Shown: positions 1 through 12,102, counted from the stretch's first letter. The stretch: DNA of 64,000 nt from JAPLJM01 sp963708515 (GCA_963708515.1 CAVPSX010000018.1:248001-312000), one strand, 5' to 3'. A program made the numbers and translations. Notes: generated from the letters alone by a model not told the origin.

Positions 1-573
1 CGGTCACGAAGAAAGGGGTGGAACTGGCGGCCGGCGAAGTCATCCCCGCCGATACGGTCATCATGGCCGTCGGCGATCAGCCGGACCTGGGTTTCCTTCC
101 CGCGAGATTGCCCTGACAAAGGGGTTTATCAGCCGTCAATGAACACTTCCAGAGCAGCGATCTCCGGTTTTTGCCATCGGCGATGCGGTCCGGCCGGGCC
201 TTTTGACCGATGCCATCGGCGCCGGACGCATGGCGGCCAGGGCCATCGACGATATCCTCAAGGGCCGGCAGGAATTGTACGATCAGTTGCCGACCGTCGA
301 GGCGGCGCGCATTCACCTGGAATATTTTGATCCCCGGCTTGCCCCACCGGGGATTTGGAAGCCTGCTCCACGCAGTGTGCCTCGTGCGGCGCCTGCCGGG
401 ACTGCGGCCTGTGTGAAACGCTCTGTCCCCAAAACGCCATTTCACGGCAGACGCTCGAAGGTGCGGCTTATGAATACGTCGTGGACGCCGGGCGGTGCAT
501 CGGCTGCGGCTTCTGCGCCGACGCCTGCCCTTGCGGAATCTGGGAACTCGTCGAAAGCGAGCCCCTTGAATAG
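1..573 (+). CDS. GltD-like glutamate synthase small subunit, C-terminal part, frameshifted
   Basis: This is the C-terminal end of an FAD/NAD(P)H oxidoreductase of the glutamate synthase beta-subunit family, cut by the window edge. The reading frame from base 3 gives VIPADTVIMAVGDQPDLGF. A second frame gives DAIGAGRMAARAIDDILKG, the conserved FAD-binding end of the family. A third frame, ending at 573, gives a ferredoxin-like tail with cysteine-rich motifs (CSTQCASCGACRDC, CETLCP, CIGCGFCADACP). At least three indels separate these pieces; one is in the T-run near 171, where one more T restores the frame. I read it as one gene with sequence errors, but a decayed gene is possible. The Fe-S tail suggests a ferredoxin-coupled electron-transfer role. 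It lies 53 nt upstream of glnA on the same strand, so a link to ammonium assimilation is likely. Confidence 0.72.
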
Positions 574-626
574 CGTGATTGATGAAGTATAAACGCATAT
601 TTTACTGAAGAAATGGAGGTTTTACC

Positions 627-1958
627 ATGTTTGAATGCAAGACAAGGAAAGATGTTCTCAAGGCGGTAAAGGATCATAATGTAAGTTTCATCCAATTCTG
701 GTTCACAGACGTCCTGGGGATGCAGAAGGTTTTCAGCATCACGCCTTCGGAACTGGAGGAGGGGATTGAAGAAGGCATGGGTTTTGACGGATCCTCCATC
801 CAGGGATTCTGCCGGATCGAGGAGAGCGACATGATCGCCATGCCCGATCCGACGACCTTTCAGATGATTCCCTGGCGCCCCTCGGACCGTCCCGTGGCCC
901 GTATGATCTGCGACATTCAGAATCCTGATGGCACTCCCTACGAGGGAGATCCGCGCTACGTCCTCAAAAAGGCCATCAAGAAAATCGCCGATCAGGGATA
1001 CATCTATTACACAGGCCCGGAACTGGAATTTTTCTATTTTGCCAATGACAAGGCCACGGAAATTCTCGATCAGGGGGGCTATTTTGACGGCGTTCCCATC
1101 GACCGGGCAACGGACCTGCGCCGCCAGACCATCTTCGCGCTGCAGGACCTTGGCATCCGCGTGGAGTACTCGCACCATGAAGTGGCGCCGAGCCAGCATG
1201 AAATCGACCTGCGCTTCGACGATGGCCTCAGAATGGCCGACAAGGTCATGACCTACCGCACGACGGTCAAGGAGATCGCCCGACTGAACGGCTCTTACGC
1301 GACGTTCATGCCGAAACCCATCTTTGGGCAGAACGGCAGCGGCATGCACACCCACCAGTCCCTGTTCAAGGGCGGCAGGAACGCCTTTTTCGATCCGAAG
1401 GACAAGTACAACCTGTCCAAAATGGCGAAAAGCTATATCGCCGGGCTCATGGTCCATGCCCCCGAAATCACGGCGATTTGCAACCAGTGGGTAAACTCCT
1501 ACAAGCGGCTGGTCCCGGGATACGAGGCGCCTGTATACGTCTCGTGGGCGCGGCGCAACCGGTCCGCCATGATCCGCGTCCCCATGTACAAACCCGGGAA
1601 GGAAAAGGCCACGCGCATCGAATACCGCTCGCCGGATCCGGCCTGCAACCCATACCTGGCTTTTGCGGTCATGCTGGCTGCGGGCATGAAAGGCGTGGAA
1701 AAGAACTATGTCCTGCCGGAGCCCGTGGAAGAGGACATCTACGAGATGGATGAGAAGGCCCGTGAGAAGGCCGGGATCATTTCACTGCCGGGCAGCCTCA
1801 ACCAGGCGCTGAACCTCGTCGAGAAAAGCAAGCTCGTACGCGAGACGCTGGGCGATCATATTTTTGATAAGTTCCTGGAAAACAAAAAACTCGAATGGGA
1901 TCGCTTCCGGACGCATGTGAGCCAGTACGAAATCGACCGTTACCTGCCGATGCTGTAA
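627..1958 (+). CDS. glnA: Glutamine synthetase, GSI-alpha type
   Basis: Makes glutamine from glutamate, ammonia and ATP in the cytoplasm. The 443-residue protein has the beta-grasp N-terminus (FTDVLGMQK, GFDGSSIQGF) and the catalytic domain, with metal and substrate residues in GPELEFF, EVAPSQHEIDLR, NGSGMHTHQSL and the arginine motif around YVSWARRNRSAM. Length and C-terminus match the short GSI-alpha class: where GSI-beta enzymes carry the adenylylation tyrosine in NLYDLPPEE, this one reads EEDIYEMDEKAREK. Control by GlnE adenylylation is therefore not expected, and feedback inhibition is more likely. The ATG is preceded by a strong GGAGG at 615-619. It heads a run of glutamine-using genes, with carA starting 21 nt after its stop. 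Confidence 0.97.
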   Translation: MFECKTRKDVLKAVKDHNVSFIQFWFTDVLGMQKVFSITPSELEEGIEEGMGFDGSSIQGFCRIEESDMIAMPDPTTFQMIPWRPSDRPVARMICDIQNPDGTPYEGDPRYVLKKAIKKIADQGYIYYTGPELEFFYFANDKATEILDQGGYFDGVPIDRATDLRRQTIFALQDLGIRVEYSHHEVAPSQHEIDLRFDDGLRMADKVMTYRTTVKEIARLNGSYATFMPKPIFGQNGSGMHTHQSLFKGGRNAFFDPKDKYNLSKMAKSYIAGLMVHAPEITAICNQWVNSYKRLVPGYEAPVYVSWARRNRSAMIRVPMYKPGKEKATRIEYRSPDPACNPYLAFAVMLAAGMKGVEKNYVLPEPVEEDIYEMDEKAREKAGIISLPGSLNQALNLVEKSKLVRETLGDHIFDKFLENKKLEWDRFRTHVSQYEIDRYLPML

Positions 1959-1979
1959 CGGCTGATCAGGAGAGTGTGA

Positions 1980-3206
1980 ATGTCCCTGCTCAGACAGCAA
2001 CCGCCCGCCCTGCTTGTCCTCGAAGACGGGAGCGTCTATCCCTGCTTCGCCTTTTCAGGGGCGGGCGAGGCGCTGGGCGAGGTGGTTTTCAACACCGGCA
2101 TGACCGGCTACCAGGAGATCCTCACCGATCCGTCCTACAAGAGTCAGATCGTGACGATGACCTATCCCCTGATCGGAAACACCGGCGTCAATGACGAGGA
2201 TATGGAGTCCGCCGGGATTTATCTGGAAGGCTTCATCGTCAGGGAATATCAGGACACACCGAGTAATTGGCGCAGCCGTCAGACGCTCAAGGCCTTTCTG
2301 GAATCCCGCGGCACGCTCGGCGTTGAAGGTCTGGATACACGGGCGCTTACGCGGCGCCTGCGCCTGCAGGGTGCCATGCGCGGCATTCTGACCACGGAAA
2401 CGCGGGACGTCTCTGGGCTTCTCGAGCGGGTCCGCGCCTGGCCCGGCCTCGTGGGTCGGGACCTGGTCCGGGAGGTGACCTGCCGGGAGCCTTACCGGTG
2501 GGTTGACGGAAAATCGTTACCTCTCCCCGATCTTCTTCGGCCCTTTCCTCCCCCGGCGCGAGGGACTCAGGGAGGGGGGAAACATCTCCGGGTCGTCGTC
2601 GTCGACTGCGGCGTGAAATACAACATCCTGCGCCATCTGGAACAGCGTGGCTGTGAGGTTTGGGTCCTGCCCGCAACGGCAACGGGCGAAGCCATTCTGG
2701 CCTGCCGTCCTGACGGCGTCCTTTTTTCCAATGGCCCCGGAGACCCGGCGGCCCTGCCCTACATCGTGGAGGCGGCCAGCCGGGTGCTCGGGAAGGCGCC
2801 CCTGTTCGGCATCTGCTTGGGCCATCAGATCCTGGGCCAGGCTTTGGGCGGCACAACCGCCAAGCTGAAATTCGGTCATCACGGCATCAATCAGCCCGTG
2901 AAAAACATACAGACCGGACGGATCGAAATCACGTCGCAGAACCACGGATTCCACGTCCTGGCCGAAACGCTGCCGGCCAGTGCGGAAAAATCTCACACAA
3001 ACCTCAACGACCATACCTCCGAGGGCCTGGACTGCCCGGATTCCAATGCTTTCAGCGTGCAGTACCATCCCGAGGCGGCGCCCGGCCCCCATGACGCGGC
3101 GTACCTGTTTGACCGGTTTGTGGACCTCATGACGCACACAAATGCCGTCGCGGGCTTGAGCCTGCGCAACCCCTCGCCGTTTCCGGCAAAGGAGAAAAAA
3201 ACGTGA
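1980..3206 (+). CDS. carA: Carbamoyl-phosphate synthase small (glutaminase) subunit
   Basis: Hydrolyses glutamine and channels ammonia to CarB for carbamoyl phosphate, the precursor of pyrimidines and arginine. Residues 1-150 form the small-subunit domain (DGSVYPCFAFSG, VFNTGMTGYQEILTDPSY). Residues from about 200 form a class I glutamine amidotransferase with nucleophile Cys in FGICLGHQ and the His/Glu pair in VQYHPEAAPGPHD. At 408 residues it is somewhat longer than usual (about 380). Part of the excess is a proline- and glycine-rich linker between the domains, encoded by a palindromic stretch at 2519-2586; the rest is a C-terminal tail. The stop overlaps the GTG start of guaA by 4 nt. Unusually, guaA sits between carA and carB. 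Confidence 0.97.
   Translation: MSLLRQQPPALLVLEDGSVYPCFAFSGAGEALGEVVFNTGMTGYQEILTDPSYKSQIVTMTYPLIGNTGVNDEDMESAGIYLEGFIVREYQDTPSNWRSRQTLKAFLESRGTLGVEGLDTRALTRRLRLQGAMRGILTTETRDVSGLLERVRAWPGLVGRDLVREVTCREPYRWVDGKSLPLPDLLRPFPPPARGTQGGGKHLRVVVVDCGVKYNILRHLEQRGCEVWVLPATATGEAILACRPDGVLFSNGPGDPAALPYIVEAASRVLGKAPLFGICLGHQILGQALGGTTAKLKFGHHGINQPVKNIQTGRIEITSQNHGFHVLAETLPASAEKSHTNLNDHTSEGLDCPDSNAFSVQYHPEAAPGPHDAAYLFDRFVDLMTHTNAVAGLSLRNPSPFPAKEKKT
2519..2586. repeat. Palindromic GC-rich insert within carA linker
   Basis: This stretch carries two inverted repeats: CCGATCTTCTTCGG, and a larger imperfect pair with arms TTTCCTCCCCC and GGGAGGGGGGAAA. It encodes the proline/glycine-rich linker (LRPFPPPARGTQGGG) between the two CarA domains. 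Its composition differs from the flanking coding sequence. It may be a small palindromic element tolerated in frame; origin not proven. Confidence 0.4.
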
Positions 3207-4732
3207 TCCTGATCATCGATTTTGGCTCGCAGTACAATCAACTGATCGCCCGGCGGGTGCGCGAGCACCATGTGTACTGCCAGATCGAACCCCCGGATAT
3301 CGACCTTGCCGTGATCAGGGCCCTGAAACCGGAAGGCATCATCCTTTCGGGCGGACCGGCCAGCATCTACGAAAAGGGCAGCCCGCGCGCCGACAGGGGG
3401 ATTTTCGATCTGAACATTCCCGTTCTGGGCATCTGCTACGGCCTGCAGTTCATGATCGACGCGCTGGGCGGCGAGGTGGTCCGGTCCGAAAAACGTGAAT
3501 ACGGTCTTGCCGGACTGCGGATCCGGCGCGCTGACGGGATTTTCGCCGGAATCGAAAAAGAAACCCGCTGCTGGATGAGCCACGGAGACACCATCGGCAG
3601 GCTGCCCGCGGGGTTCCGGATCACGGCTTCCACGGAGAGCACGCGGGTCGCGGCCGCTCAAAACCGGGCGAAGCACTTCTACGGCCTGCAGTTCCATCCC
3701 GAGGTCGCGCACACGCCCGAGGGGAAAAAGATGCTCGGAAACTTCCTCTTTCAAATCTGCGGCTGCAAAAAATCCTGGACGATGAAATCCTTCGCTCGCG
3801 ACGCCGTCGAGGAGATCCGCGCTCGGGTCGGCGACGGCAAGGTCATCCTGGGCCTGAGCGGCGGCGTGGATTCCTCCGTGGCGGCCGTGCTGCTCCAGAA
3901 GGCCATCGGCCGGCAGCTGACCTGCGTCTTTGTGGACAACGGCGTCCTGAGGGAAGGCGAGGCCGAAAAAGTGCGGGCGCTCTTCAGCCGGCATCTCAAG
4001 ATCAATCTGCGCTTCGTCCGGGCGAGAAAACGCTTTCTGGACAAGCTCAAAGGCGTCGAAGATCCCGAAAAGAAACGCAAAATCATCGGGCGGACCTTCA
4101 TCGAGGTCTTCGACCAGGAGGCCCGCCGGATCAGGGACGTGGGCTTTCTCGCGCAGGGGACCCTCTATCCCGATCTCATCGAGTCCCGGTCAACCTTCGG
4201 CGGCCCCAGCGCCGTGATCAAGTCCCACCATAACGTGGGCGGCCTGCCGAAGAAGATGAAACTGAAGCTCGTGGAACCCCTGCGGCACCTATTCAAGGAC
4301 GAGGTCCGCCTGCTCGGCCGGGAACTGGGGCTGCCCGACGAACTGGTCTGGCGCCAGCCCTTCCCGGGACCGGGCCTGGCCGTCCGCATCATCGGCGCGG
4401 TCACGAAAAAACGCCTGTCCATCCTGCGCAAGGCCGACGTCATCCTGATGGAGGAAATCCGGGCGGCGAACCTGTATCGCAAAGTCTGGCAGTCCTTTGC
4501 CGTCCTGCTGCCGGTCAAAAGCGTGGGCATCATGGGCGATCAGCGGACTTATGAAAACATCCTGGCCATCCGGGCCGTGACGAGCGACGACGCCATGACG
4601 GCGGACTGGGCGAAAATCCCCCATGACCTGCTGGGCCGCATCGCCAACCGCATCATCAACGAAGTGAGGGGCGTCAACCGCGTGGTCTATGACATCAGCT
4701 CCAAGCCGCCCAGCACGATTGAGTGGGAGTGA
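3203..4732 (+). CDS. guaA: GMP synthase (glutamine-hydrolysing)
   Basis: Converts XMP to GMP using glutamine and ATP. Residues 1-190 are a class I amidotransferase (LSGGPASIY, nucleophile Cys in LGICYGLQ, His/Glu in QFHPEVAHTPEG). The ATP pyrophosphatase domain follows, with P-loop LGLSGGVDSSVAA near residue 215. The C-terminal dimerisation/XMP-binding domain includes RQPFPGPGLAVRI and ends VYDISSKPPSTIEWE, the canonical GuaA C-terminus. Length (509 aa) is typical. The GTG start at 3203 overlaps the carA stop (GTGA), indicating translational coupling in the glutamine-using operon. Confidence 0.97.
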   Translation: MILIIDFGSQYNQLIARRVREHHVYCQIEPPDIDLAVIRALKPEGIILSGGPASIYEKGSPRADRGIFDLNIPVLGICYGLQFMIDALGGEVVRSEKREYGLAGLRIRRADGIFAGIEKETRCWMSHGDTIGRLPAGFRITASTESTRVAAAQNRAKHFYGLQFHPEVAHTPEGKKMLGNFLFQICGCKKSWTMKSFARDAVEEIRARVGDGKVILGLSGGVDSSVAAVLLQKAIGRQLTCVFVDNGVLREGEAEKVRALFSRHLKINLRFVRARKRFLDKLKGVEDPEKKRKIIGRTFIEVFDQEARRIRDVGFLAQGTLYPDLIESRSTFGGPSAVIKSHHNVGGLPKKMKLKLVEPLRHLFKDEVRLLGRELGLPDELVWRQPFPGPGLAVRIIGAVTKKRLSILRKADVILMEEIRAANLYRKVWQSFAVLLPVKSVGIMGDQRTYENILAIRAVTSDDAMTADWAKIPHDLLGRIANRIINEVRGVNRVVYDISSKPPSTIEWE

Positions 4733-4747
4733 GAGAACGACGGGGAG

Positions 4748-4926
4748 GCATGCGGGCCGAACCCGGAGCCGCGAATCGAAGATTTTTCCGGGCACCCTGC
4801 CACCGCAACGCAGCGCCCGCCGGAAAAACTGTCTGAGCGCCTTGCGCGAGTTTTTTTCCGGCAGCGAAGCGAGGATGTGCAGGGTCGGAAAAAGATTCTG
4901 AACGGCAACGGGTCCGACCCGCATGC
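4748..4926. repeat. Long-hairpin repeat, divergent copy (guaA-carB gap)
   Basis: The guaA-carB gap (4733-4949) is almost filled by one imperfect hairpin. The outer arms are GCATGCGGGCCGAACCCGG (4748-4766) and ACGGGTCCGACCCGCATGC (4908-4926). The middle arms are GAAGATTTTTCCGG...ACCCTGC and GCAGGGTCGGAAAAAGATTC. The inner arms are GCCGGAAAAACT and AGTTTTTTTCCGGC. The sub-motifs GCGAATCGAAGATTTTTCC and GGAAAAAGATTCTGAAC resemble the better-conserved copies at 15.5 and 30.7 kb. I assign it to that family as a diverged member. An attenuator role before carB cannot be excluded. Confidence 0.55.
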
Positions 4927-4949
4927 GACAGGTTGAATAAGGGAAAAGC

Positions 4950-8170
<3,221 letters not shown>

Positions 8171-8174
<4 letters not shown>

Positions 8175-9607
8175 TGACTGAAAAGAATTTCCAAAGAAAT
8201 TACGACAAGCCCCGGGAGGAGTGCGGCGTCTTTGCCGTTTACGGGCATGAGGAAGCGGCGCGCGCGGCCTTTTTCGGTCTGTTCGCGCTCCAGCACCGCG
8301 GGCAGGAAAGCGCCGGTATCGCCACGGCGGACGGCTGCCAGATCTGGGAACGCAAGGGAATGGGCCTCGTATCCGAAGTATTCCGGGAAGATACCCTGTC
8401 CCGACTGCCGGGCCGCCTGGCGATCGGCCATGTCCGTTACTCCACGACTGGCTCCTCCGTCATCTCCAACGCCCAGCCGTTTCTGGCCCACCATGCCGAC
8501 GAATACTACGCCCTGGGCCATAACGGCAACCTGATCAACGCCCGCGAACTGCGCGCGGAGCTCGAGGACCGGGGGGCCATTTTTCAATCCACGATGGACA
8601 GCGAGGTCTTCATTCACCTGATGGCCCCGCACCTGAAAAACGGGGTTGAAGCGGCCCTGATCCAGGCCCTGGAACGGGTCCAGGGGGCCTATAGCCTCGT
8701 CATGCTGACCCGCAACAAGGTCATCGCCGCCCGCGATCCGCGCGGATTCCGGCCCTTATGTCTTGGCCGGTTCAACGGCGGCTGGGTGGTGGCCTCCGAG
8801 ACCTGCGCGCTCGATCTGGTGGGCGCTGCATATGTCCGGGATGTCAAACCCGGGGAGATCATCGTTATCGATGAGGCGGGCCTGCACAGCCTGACGCCTT
8901 TCCCTGAAATCAAACCGGCCCATTGCATCTTCGAACTGATCTATTTCGCCCGGCCGGACAGCCAGATTTTCGGCCAGAACGTCTATCTTTGCCGGAAACG
9001 GCTCGGCCACAGCCTGGCCCGGGAGTACCGGCCCGATGCGGACCTCGCCATGCCCTTTCCCGACTCCGGAAACTACGCCGCCATCGGGTACGCCGAGGAA
9101 AGCGGCATCCCCTTTGAAATGGGGATGATCCGAAACCATTACGTAGGCCGCACGTTCATCCAGCCGACGCAGGCCATGCGGGATTTCGGCGTGCGCGTCA
9201 AGTTGAACCCCGTCCGGCCCCTGCTTGCCGGAAAAAAGGTCGTGATCGTGGAGGACTCCATCATCCGCGGAACGACCAGCCGCAACCGCGTCCGGAACCT
9301 GCGTGAAAACGGCGTGAAGGAAATCCACATGGTCGTGAGCTGCCCGCCCACGCGCCATCCCTGCCCCTACGGCATCGATTTTTCTTCCAAGGGAGAGCTG
9401 ATTGCCGCGCAGAAGGGCAACGTGTCGGAAATCGCCCGATTCATCGGACTCGATTCCCTGTACTACCTGAGTGTCGAGGGCATGATCGCCGCGACGGGCA
9501 TGCAGGCCGAGCATTTCTGCCTGGCCTGCTACTCCGGTGACTATCCTCTGCCGCCGCCCGCAAACATCGGAAAGTTCTGCTTCGAAAACACGGATTTGTT
9601 TCAGTAG
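8171..9607 (+). CDS. purF: Amidophosphoribosyltransferase, Fe-S type
   Basis: First committed step of purine synthesis: PRPP plus glutamine gives phosphoribosylamine. I chose ATG 8171, which overlaps the carB stop (ATGA) and has GGAG just upstream. This leaves an 18-20 residue propeptide before the catalytic cysteine (REECGVFAVYGHEEA), as in the Bacillus-type enzyme processed to expose Cys1. The Ntn amidotransferase domain follows (LALQHRGQESAG-like FALQHRGQESAG, HVRYSTTG, HNGNLINA). The phosphoribosyl part has the PRPP loop VVIVEDSIIRGTTSR. Four cysteines expected to hold a [4Fe-4S] cluster are present: in KPAHCIFE, in HPCPYGID, and the pair in EHFCLACYSGDYP. The cluster fits an anaerobe. 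It is the last gene of the run; the next gene faces it. Confidence 0.96.
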
Positions 9608-9632
9608 TGGCGATACAGCCGTCTGTCCGGTT

Positions 9633-10745
9633 CTAAAAGATTTTGAACGCCGCCCGGCGGATCACCCGGCCCGCGGTCGTTTCCACGGCATGCAGGGCGC
9701 TGTGGGGGCAGACTTCAATGCAGCAGTAACAGCGTATGCAGCGGTCATAATCGAAGGACAGGTCGCTTTTACGGGCGGTAATCGCTCTGGCTGGACAGAT
9801 TTTCCAGCATTCGCCGCACATCTTACAGCGTGAGGAGTCGGGAACCGGCCGCTGGACCAGGTGGCGGCGGACAAAGCCCTGCAGGGCCTTCGGACCGTAG
9901 ATCAACGGCGCGATCTCGGGCAGCCGGAAATGGGAGATCCGAGGCAGGCGGCCGTCAATTTCAAGCTTTTCGTCAATCAATCCGAATTCCCGCGCCGCCT
10001 TGTGGGTGGGCAGGAGCAGGGGATCGACACCGATCATCCGGCATACCGTTTCGTCAATCGCCGGGCCTTCGCGGCTGCCCATCAGGACGCCGAGTTGCCG
10101 CGGCACACCGCTCTTGCCGGGCCCCTCCCCCTCCATCGCCAGGACGCCGTCCAAAATCGCAAACGCAGGCCGGATCCGGGCGTGAATGCGGACCAGCAGC
10201 CTCGCGAACATGTCGCGGTCGACGCCCGCACGCATATGCCATTCTGGTTTCCGGAAACCGACAACGCAGCCGAACATGTTTTTCACAGCCAGGGTCAAAA
10301 GCATGTGGCTGTGCGTTTTTAGTTTGGGGAGGTTGATGATCAGATCGGCGTTCAGGGTGTCTTCGGCTATTTCGATTTTTTCAAAAGGTTTGCCGACATC
10401 GATCCGGACGCTCTCTTCAAAGGGTTTGCAAAAAACGCCGAGTCCCTTGATCGCGTCCCCGATGCCGCTGACCCGGAGAATTTTTTCAAAGGATCCGATG
10501 GCGGGGCTGTCGGACAACTGCACGCCGGCGCCCTTGTCCAAAACGTATTCGACAACGGCCTTCACCACGAGCGGATGGGTCAGGACGGCGTCGTCCGGCG
10601 CGGCGGGTGACAGCAGATTCGGCTTGACCAGGACTCTGACGCCGCGCTGAATGCGGCCGCCATCGAGACGCGCAAGCATCTCAAAGAGCAGCGGCCGGAG
10701 TTTTTTCTCATCGTAGACGGATGTTCGGACAATCACTTCGGCCAT
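9633..10745 (-). CDS. DUF362 protein with C-terminal 2x[4Fe-4S] ferredoxin domain
   Basis: About 370 residues. The N-terminal three quarters is DUF362 (VLVKPNLLSPAAPDDAVLTHP, LSDSPAIGSFEKIL, DLIINLPKLKTHSHMLLTLAVKNMFG, FAILDGVLAMEGEGP). The C-terminus has two canonical bacterial ferredoxin motifs, CKMCGECWKICPARA and CIRCYCCIEVCPHSA, so it should bind two [4Fe-4S] clusters. The DUF362 reaction is not established; the family is common in anaerobes. I chose ATG 10745, preceded by AAAGGGG, over an in-frame codon at 10784. It lies 45 nt downstream of the ABHD18-like hydrolase on the same strand and may form a two-gene unit with it. It converges on purF with a 25-nt gap. Confidence 0.85.
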   Translation of the reverse strand: MAEVIVRTSVYDEKKLRPLLFEMLARLDGGRIQRGVRVLVKPNLLSPAAPDDAVLTHPLVVKAVVEYVLDKGAGVQLSDSPAIGSFEKILRVSGIGDAIKGLGVFCKPFEESVRIDVGKPFEKIEIAEDTLNADLIINLPKLKTHSHMLLTLAVKNMFGCVVGFRKPEWHMRAGVDRDMFARLLVRIHARIRPAFAILDGVLAMEGEGPGKSGVPRQLGVLMGSREGPAIDETVCRMIGVDPLLLPTHKAAREFGLIDEKLEIDGRLPRISHFRLPEIAPLIYGPKALQGFVRRHLVQRPVPDSSRCKMCGECWKICPARAITARKSDLSFDYDRCIRCYCCIEVCPHSALHAVETTAGRVIRRAAFKIF

Positions 10746-10790
10746 GGTTTTGCCCCTTTGAAAAATGGTTTCTCCGCACCTCAAGAAAGA

Positions 10791-11765
10791 TCATAACTTC
10801 TCGAAAGCATTGACAATCGCATCAAGAAAGGCGTGGCGGTGGAATAGAAAGGCGCCTACATGCCCGCCCTTGAGCCACCGCATGTTCGAACCAGGCCAGT
10901 GCCGGTGCAGGATCATGGCCGATTCCGGCGGAATATAGGCGTCCTTCGCCGCAGCGACGAGAAAACAGGCCCGGGGTTTGACCGGCGCCGGGTAATGCCG
11001 GATATCCGTCAGATTCAGGAAATCTCTCATCAGTTGAAAGGCACAGCCGGACCCGTTGAGTTCCCGATCCAGCACATCCCAGGCCAGGTAATCCTTAAGA
11101 ATTCCTTCCGTGAAGACGGCGCCGGCTGAATGCGGCGTGATGCAGGCGGCAATCGCCGCAGGCTCCGAGAACAGCGCCCCGACCTGGGCTGCCATGTGGC
11201 CTCCCATGCTGATTCCGCAAACGCCGAGTCGGCCGTAACCCTCCCGCCGAAGCCACTGCATGAGCGACCGGCCTTCCCGGACGGTTGCGGCCCCCATCAG
11301 ATAGAGATCGACGAACCGGTTCAGCATCTTGCCGTGTTGGCCGGGGGGGCGCCGTTTCCCGTAGAACGGGTTTTCGAGAATCAGAGAACCGATGCCGCGC
11401 CGGACCAGAGGTAGGGCCAGGACGATCCGCCGCCGCGCGAAACCTTCATCGCCCGTGGCGGCAAAATGAAGGCAGACCGGGGTCTCCTGCGTCGCCGCCT
11501 GCGGCAGGACCAGCTCGACATAGCCCGTGCGGCTTTCCTTTGGAAAACCGGCGGCGTCAAAGGGACTCACAAAGGATCCCTGACGGATGCGGACGTCCTT
11601 TTCCATGCGTTCATGACCCCATACGATCATCAAATCCTGCACGGGGGGGATGCAAAAACCGGCAGCAAGGAGATCCTTCAGCAGTGTCAGGTCCCCCCAG
11701 CCCTGTCTGAAAAAAAGCCGTTTGTTGGATTGGCCGGCGTAAAGCCGGTCCAGTAGGCTGGTCAT
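10791..11765 (-). CDS. Alpha/beta hydrolase of the ABHD18 (DUF2048) family
   Basis: A 324-residue alpha/beta hydrolase whose motifs resemble eukaryotic ABHD18 as I know that family: FFRQGWGDLTLL near the N-terminus, VCLHFAATGDEGFARRR, ILENPFYGKRRPP, the nucleophile elbow CGISMGGHMAAQ (Ser as nucleophile), a later Asp in AAAKDAYIPPE and His in KGGHVGAFLFHR completing the triad. No signal peptide is obvious. Substrate unknown; an ester or lipid hydrolase is the cautious reading. I chose ATG 11765 with GGGGGAGAAGG immediately upstream, because the longer in-frame start at 11840 would run into a dispersed repeat. The next gene on the strand is the DUF362 ferredoxin protein. Confidence 0.82.
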   Translation of the reverse strand: MTSLLDRLYAGQSNKRLFFRQGWGDLTLLKDLLAAGFCIPPVQDLMIVWGHERMEKDVRIRQGSFVSPFDAAGFPKESRTGYVELVLPQAATQETPVCLHFAATGDEGFARRRIVLALPLVRRGIGSLILENPFYGKRRPPGQHGKMLNRFVDLYLMGAATVREGRSLMQWLRREGYGRLGVCGISMGGHMAAQVGALFSEPAAIAACITPHSAGAVFTEGILKDYLAWDVLDRELNGSGCAFQLMRDFLNLTDIRHYPAPVKPRACFLVAAAKDAYIPPESAMILHRHWPGSNMRWLKGGHVGAFLFHRHAFLDAIVNAFEKL

Positions 11766-12102
11766 CCTTCTCCCCCATGCGGCAACAGCTTCAGAATAAA
11801 TCAAAAAAACTTTGAAAAATGGATAATGCCCACAGCTCAAAATCTTTTTCGCTGAGAAATAACTAATATATTTGAAATCAGTCAGTGAGGCTCATTTCTG
11901 AAAGTCGAAAAATCTTTGATTCGCCGTTTGCGAAGTCCTTTTATAAGACCCACGTTCATGTCTTCTTGATTTTGTAAAGCTTTCGCTGCCGGAAAACAAG
12001 CGGAATCTGCCCGTCCGAGTAAAAATTACTTGAAGCCTCCTGCCAATACTGGTAAGTTTTTTTATAGAAGAATTGCGGCCCGTAGCAGGGCACGGAAAGG
12101 AG
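11766..12102. other. Intergenic region between divergent genes
   Basis: This gap of about 340 bp separates the ABHD18-like gene (minus) from the HD-domain gene (plus). It contains a minus-orientation copy of the long-hairpin repeat at 11832-11940. Both promoters must lie here or inside the repeat, but I see no convincing -35/-10 pair. The short open frames crossing it have no family resemblance or ribosome site. Confidence 0.5.
11832..11940 (-). repeat. Long-hairpin repeat copy (minus orientation, ends eroded)
   Basis: On the minus strand this reads TTCGCAAACGGCGAATCAAA then GATTTTTCGACTTTC, an AT-rich middle with GATTTCAAATATATTAG, and CGAAAAAGATTTTGAGC. These match the 15.5 and 30.7 kb copies in the same order. 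The outermost inverted ends (CCGGTGAAAAATGG) are degraded. Confidence 0.75.

Noticed and set aside
468..1457. Long minus-strand open frame opposite glnA
   Set aside because: Shadow of glnA with no ribosome site or recognisable domain.
9608..9660. Possible repeat remnant at the end of the DUF362 gene (AAAAGATTTTGAACGCC)
   Set aside because: Only about 12 bases resemble the repeat's right end and the match lies in coding sequence; too short to claim.
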